This document shows positions 6,901 to 8,280 of a DNA stretch of 8,280 nt, in pieces (position 1 is the stretch's first letter; each line of letters starts with the position of its first letter). The translations under genes and the position numbers were made by a program. A model generated the notes under the pieces. The model was not told the origin of the DNA and searched no databases. It saw only the letters and a list, made by a program, of their open reading frames with translations. Source of the DNA: an uncultured Clostridia bacterium (lineage in GTDB: Bacteria; Bacillota; Clostridia; Oscillospirales; CAG-272); contig CANQXN010000073.1 of assembly GCA_947627815.1 (NCBI GenBank), positions 1 to 8,280 of the forward strand. The letters are read 5' to 3'.

Positions 6901-7440
6901 GGCATCCGGTTTGATCTTACCTACGATGTGAACGCACTTGAATTTGTCAGAGCCGAGTTCACCGGCGATAAGTTCACCACGCTCCCGACCGCCCATGACA
7001 ACGACGGTTATGTCAGCGTGCTGGCAAATGTGCCGAACGACGAGGAAGGCAAAACTCAGAATGTGACCATCGAAGGCAAAGACGAATTTGTCGTTCTTTA
7101 CTTCCGTGTCAATACCGGCCGCAAGACTGAAGATGTTGTCACTACGCTCAGCTTCAGCAAGACCGAGGTCGTAAGCAACGATGCCGCGACCATCGCGAGC
7201 GCCGGTGTATCGACCGAGATCACCATCGTTCCGTTCTTGGATTACAACCACGACTTCGATGTGACGATGGTCGACGCGCTTTACCTGTATCAGATCATCT
7301 CCGGAGAACTGGAAAATCAATACGATACTACCATCGATGTCAACAAGGACGGAGAAATCACGCTTGGTGACTTAATGGATCTGTATGCCTTTATGTCCGG
7401 CGAAAAAACATATGAAGATATGGTAAAAACCGGCGTATAA
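3922..7440 (+). CDS. Large secreted Cys/His-repeat protein with cohesin and C-terminal dockerin
   Basis: An 1172-residue exported protein. The signal peptide MKKTKVFSLLLACLMILSVF... probably ends at TIFA|DEAP (residue 26/27). Residues about 58-950 contain some 21 degenerate units of 35-55 residues with the pattern C-x4-G-x(4-6)-C-x2-C and then a GH or DH near the unit end, e.g. PTCTDAGWTAAYHCSVCGE. Units lacking one Cys include those at APKWNENG, CEHNPAH and EPTFTHGG. Residues about 957-1103 look like a cohesin (LLAVKVSFDSSKIEAWGIRF, then LTYDVNALEFV). Residues about 1104-1172 are a type I-like dockerin with two Ca-binding loops, D1107/N1109/D1111/D1118 and D1139/N1141/D1143/D1150. The protein should act outside the cell, held by or holding partners through cohesin-dockerin contacts. 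The CCCH-like repeats could bind metal, but this is inferred. The start is supported by AGGAAAGG 10 bases upstream. First gene of the switched operon. Confidence 0.95.
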   Translation: MKKTKVFSLLLACLMILSVFPMTIFADEAPTGCPGHGKTHSKANCTQYSQIEVVDPICGEWGYTLYQCSVCKDYFADDFVPGDGSDHDWKVIEEAVPAVCVNPGKTEKKQCQTCGKIVGGEVIPAPFQDHDWQIESQDGDCETEGTIVYYCTRCDEHKTETTGGVGHKWGTLPKEIKKAPKWNENGIAVYECEVCHKTKEVEIWGEHDHQLIEHKRQDPTCTAPGMVEYWECSICKKNFTNNTATKEIEGDLVIKALGHDLENAEVLETYPAVCDNAGWKDLKCNRCGETVREEIEAPGHSYDKEPTKILPTCDSWGFDVYACTVCGHAERVDPQKPLGHTAYNDEASKDKKETPADCVTPGSRTWKCGRCDKEMSETLAAHGHNEVTVTVKPTCSVFGYTFTYCTNEDCPLEETTEYEKDGKQYNVTVDGKGVHLISCEVGSTLDPNAHDFKSGTVNEATCEEDGNAVGFCPNCNEYYQIVLPALGHDYDASIEDNVTVKVPQSCTDDEVIEVKCSRCDSKQEQKTDKKATGHNFDEGTVIPPTCQKDGCTRYTCQNGCGTTKEEDTTHIHDITYEYASLDEAKADHPGIDEGSVTEFRKGNCQIIGLYRYHCDDCGKYVLVVIDNTGKGHVDPGTYGEEGDKAGQAPTCTDAGWTAAYHCSVCGEFVESTPLEATGHTWNKTPEKKATCTAPGTKERWQCDVCEAIDPAHDGGVIEQLAHQWVDYAEVAPTCKDAGTSAYKECSVCHTQEGKTTLPALNHKNMTVVDSREMDCETYGYKHHVCPDCGYEYIDKYVEGREHSYKESGSTPATCDKDGNKHEVCEHNPAHTKDTPIPAIGHQNKEGQTLKDDCQDEPTDRTCVNCNKEIGKSHHDMFEAHINATCVDYGYDILVCRNCGYSTATNVNEDELGEHNWGDGDGWVVTEEPTFTHGGKKERNCTVCGRHEEEDLDPKVGLEFSMEVDNAVVSGAKFSDSSLLAVKVSFDSSKIEAWGIRFDLTYDVNALEFVRAEFTGDKFTTLPTAHDNDGYVSVLANVPNDEEGKTQNVTIEGKDEFVVLYFRVNTGRKTEDVVTTLSFSKTEVVSNDAATIASAGVSTEITIVPFLDYNHDFDVTMVDALYLYQIISGELENQYDTTIDVNKDGEITLGDLMDLYAFMSGEKTYEDMVKTGV
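4093..6759 (+). repeat. Coding array of about 21 Cys/His-rich protein repeats
   Basis: From Cys58 to just past Cys940 of the secreted protein, the same unit recurs: (P/A)-T-C, a Gly about five residues on, an aromatic or charged strand, C-x2-C, then a His pair such as GHxW/Y before the next unit. Units are diverged at the DNA level and do not form a simple tandem DNA repeat, so the array looks old rather than recently amplified. Such repeats are common in secreted proteins of gut Clostridia, but I know no assigned function. Confidence 0.8.
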
Positions 7441-7459
7441 AACGGGAGGATAAGACTCG

Positions 7460-8280
7460 ATGAGAAGTAAAATAAGTAAAAAAATTGTACTTTTTCTGTC
7501 TGTTTTACTGTTGCTCGGGGTCTGTTCTCTATCGGTATTTATGTCGCCCGCCCCTCCGGAAGACTGTTACCTCTCATATACGGCGGAGGTTTCCCCCTCC
7601 GTCGTATATGCCGGGGAAACCTTTGAAGTGAAAGTGTCTTTTCCTGTCAACCAAGGGTTTCTTTGGGCGCAGGCGGAAGTTTCATATGATACGGAACAAA
7701 TCGAATATCAGGATCACGATCCGAGCGATTCGGCTTTCAAGGGCGCCAATGAGGATCAACTCTTAGTGACCAATCCGGAAGCCGGCAACCTGAAGATCAC
7801 GGTCGGCACTATGGCCGCGATCTTCGGCGCGGGTGAACAGTTTACGCAGACCGGCACCGTGACAGTGCTTCGTTTCCGCGCGGCGGAAGGCTTTGAAGGT
7901 ACGATAACGATCGGCGTATTGGTCAAGCCCGCGAATGTATTGGATCTGGACAAAAAGCTCGCCGACCAAGTCGGTCATGTCATTGAGGGCGGCGGCTGCA
8001 CATTCAATATTGTCGATAGAGCGACACATAAGCACACCGAGGAGATCATCCCCGGCAAGGAACCCACCTGCACAGAGCCTGGCATGTCGCCGGGCAAAAA
8101 GTGCTCTTTCTGCCAGGAAATGATCGAGGAGCCGCATGAACTCGAGGCCACCGGCCACGCCGACTGGACGAGATTTGATTCGACTCACGACGGTAAACAC
8201 ACAAGATATTGCTCCAACGAAAACTGCCCGGGTGAAATCGTGGATTGTCAGTTCGGCGAATGGGTCGAAAATGTCGATGA
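7460..8280 (+). CDS. Secreted cohesin-like/Cys-His-repeat protein, 3'-truncated by the window edge
   Basis: The ATG at 7460 opens a frame that stays open to the window end (273 codons visible). GGGAGGA (7444-7450) is a strong ribosome binding site nine bases upstream. Only 19 bases separate it from the previous stop, so it is in the same operon. MRSKISKKIVLFLSVLLLLG begins an N-terminal signal or anchor segment; LGVC at 19-22 is a poor lipobox. Residues about 38-186 resemble a cohesin fold: AEVSPSVVYAGETFEVKVSF, then WAQAEVSYDTEQIEY, and later VTVLRFRAAEGFEGTITIGV. From about 188 the Cys/His repeats begin: PTCTEPGMSPGKKCSFCQEM with ATGH, then a second kind reading DGKHTRYCSNENCPG. Domain order is the reverse of its neighbour (cohesin first, repeats after). 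Any dockerin, anchor or enzyme domain would lie beyond the window. Confidence 0.92.
   Translation, partial: MRSKISKKIVLFLSVLLLLGVCSLSVFMSPAPPEDCYLSYTAEVSPSVVYAGETFEVKVSFPVNQGFLWAQAEVSYDTEQIEYQDHDPSDSAFKGANEDQLLVTNPEAGNLKITVGTMAAIFGAGEQFTQTGTVTVLRFRAAEGFEGTITIGVLVKPANVLDLDKKLADQVGHVIEGGGCTFNIVDRATHKHTEEIIPGKEPTCTEPGMSPGKKCSFCQEMIEEPHELEATGHADWTRFDSTHDGKHTRYCSNENCPGEIVDCQFGEWVENVD

Noticed and set aside
4849..7320. An 823-codon open frame on the - strand, and another at 3970-4821, opposite the large secreted protein.
   Set aside because: They lie wholly opposite a gene with signal peptide, repeats and recognisable domains. Their length follows from its biased codon use; the translations show no recognisable domain.

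Overview
The window looks like a chromosomal segment of a Gram-positive anaerobe of the Clostridia, probably an Oscillospirales/Ruminococcaceae-type gut bacterium. This is inferred from consensus sigma-A promoters, purine-rich ribosome binding sites, and secreted proteins carrying cohesin and dockerin domains. No marker gene here fixes the genus.

Left part (1-2206): the 3' portion of a nucleotidyltransferase-family gene (+) converges on a secreted lipoprotein gene (-), with a bidirectional terminator between them. A tRNA-Thr(GGT) gene (-) follows. It has a perfect consensus promoter, an encoded CCA end and its own terminator.

Middle part (2207-3921), the main find: a complete tyrosine recombinase gene is driven by its own good promoter through a leader of about 200 nt. 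Four bases after its stop codon begins a perfect 26-bp sequence that recurs, inverted, at 3722-3747. Each copy has the internal structure of a tyrosine-recombinase core site: two near-palindromic 10-bp arms around a 4-bp asymmetric centre. The segment between the copies (314 bp) carries a strong outward promoter with a perfect -10, 17-bp spacing and an extended TG motif. In the orientation given, it points left, away from the downstream operon and antisense to the recombinase. Inverting the segment would aim it at the operon. This is read as a phase-variable promoter switch, shown here in the OFF or low state. A weaker candidate promoter sits at the mirror position at the other end.

Right part (3922-8280): the controlled operon has two secreted genes separated by 19 bases. 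The first encodes an 1172-residue protein with a signal peptide, about 21 Cys/His-rich repeats, a cohesin domain and a C-terminal dockerin. The second runs off the window and has the opposite order: signal/anchor segment, cohesin-like domain, then the same kind of Cys/His repeats. Together they suggest a phase-variable extracellular cohesin/dockerin assembly built around putative metal-binding repeats, switched by the recombinase next door. The switch is well supported by sequence structure; the function of the surface proteins is unknown.
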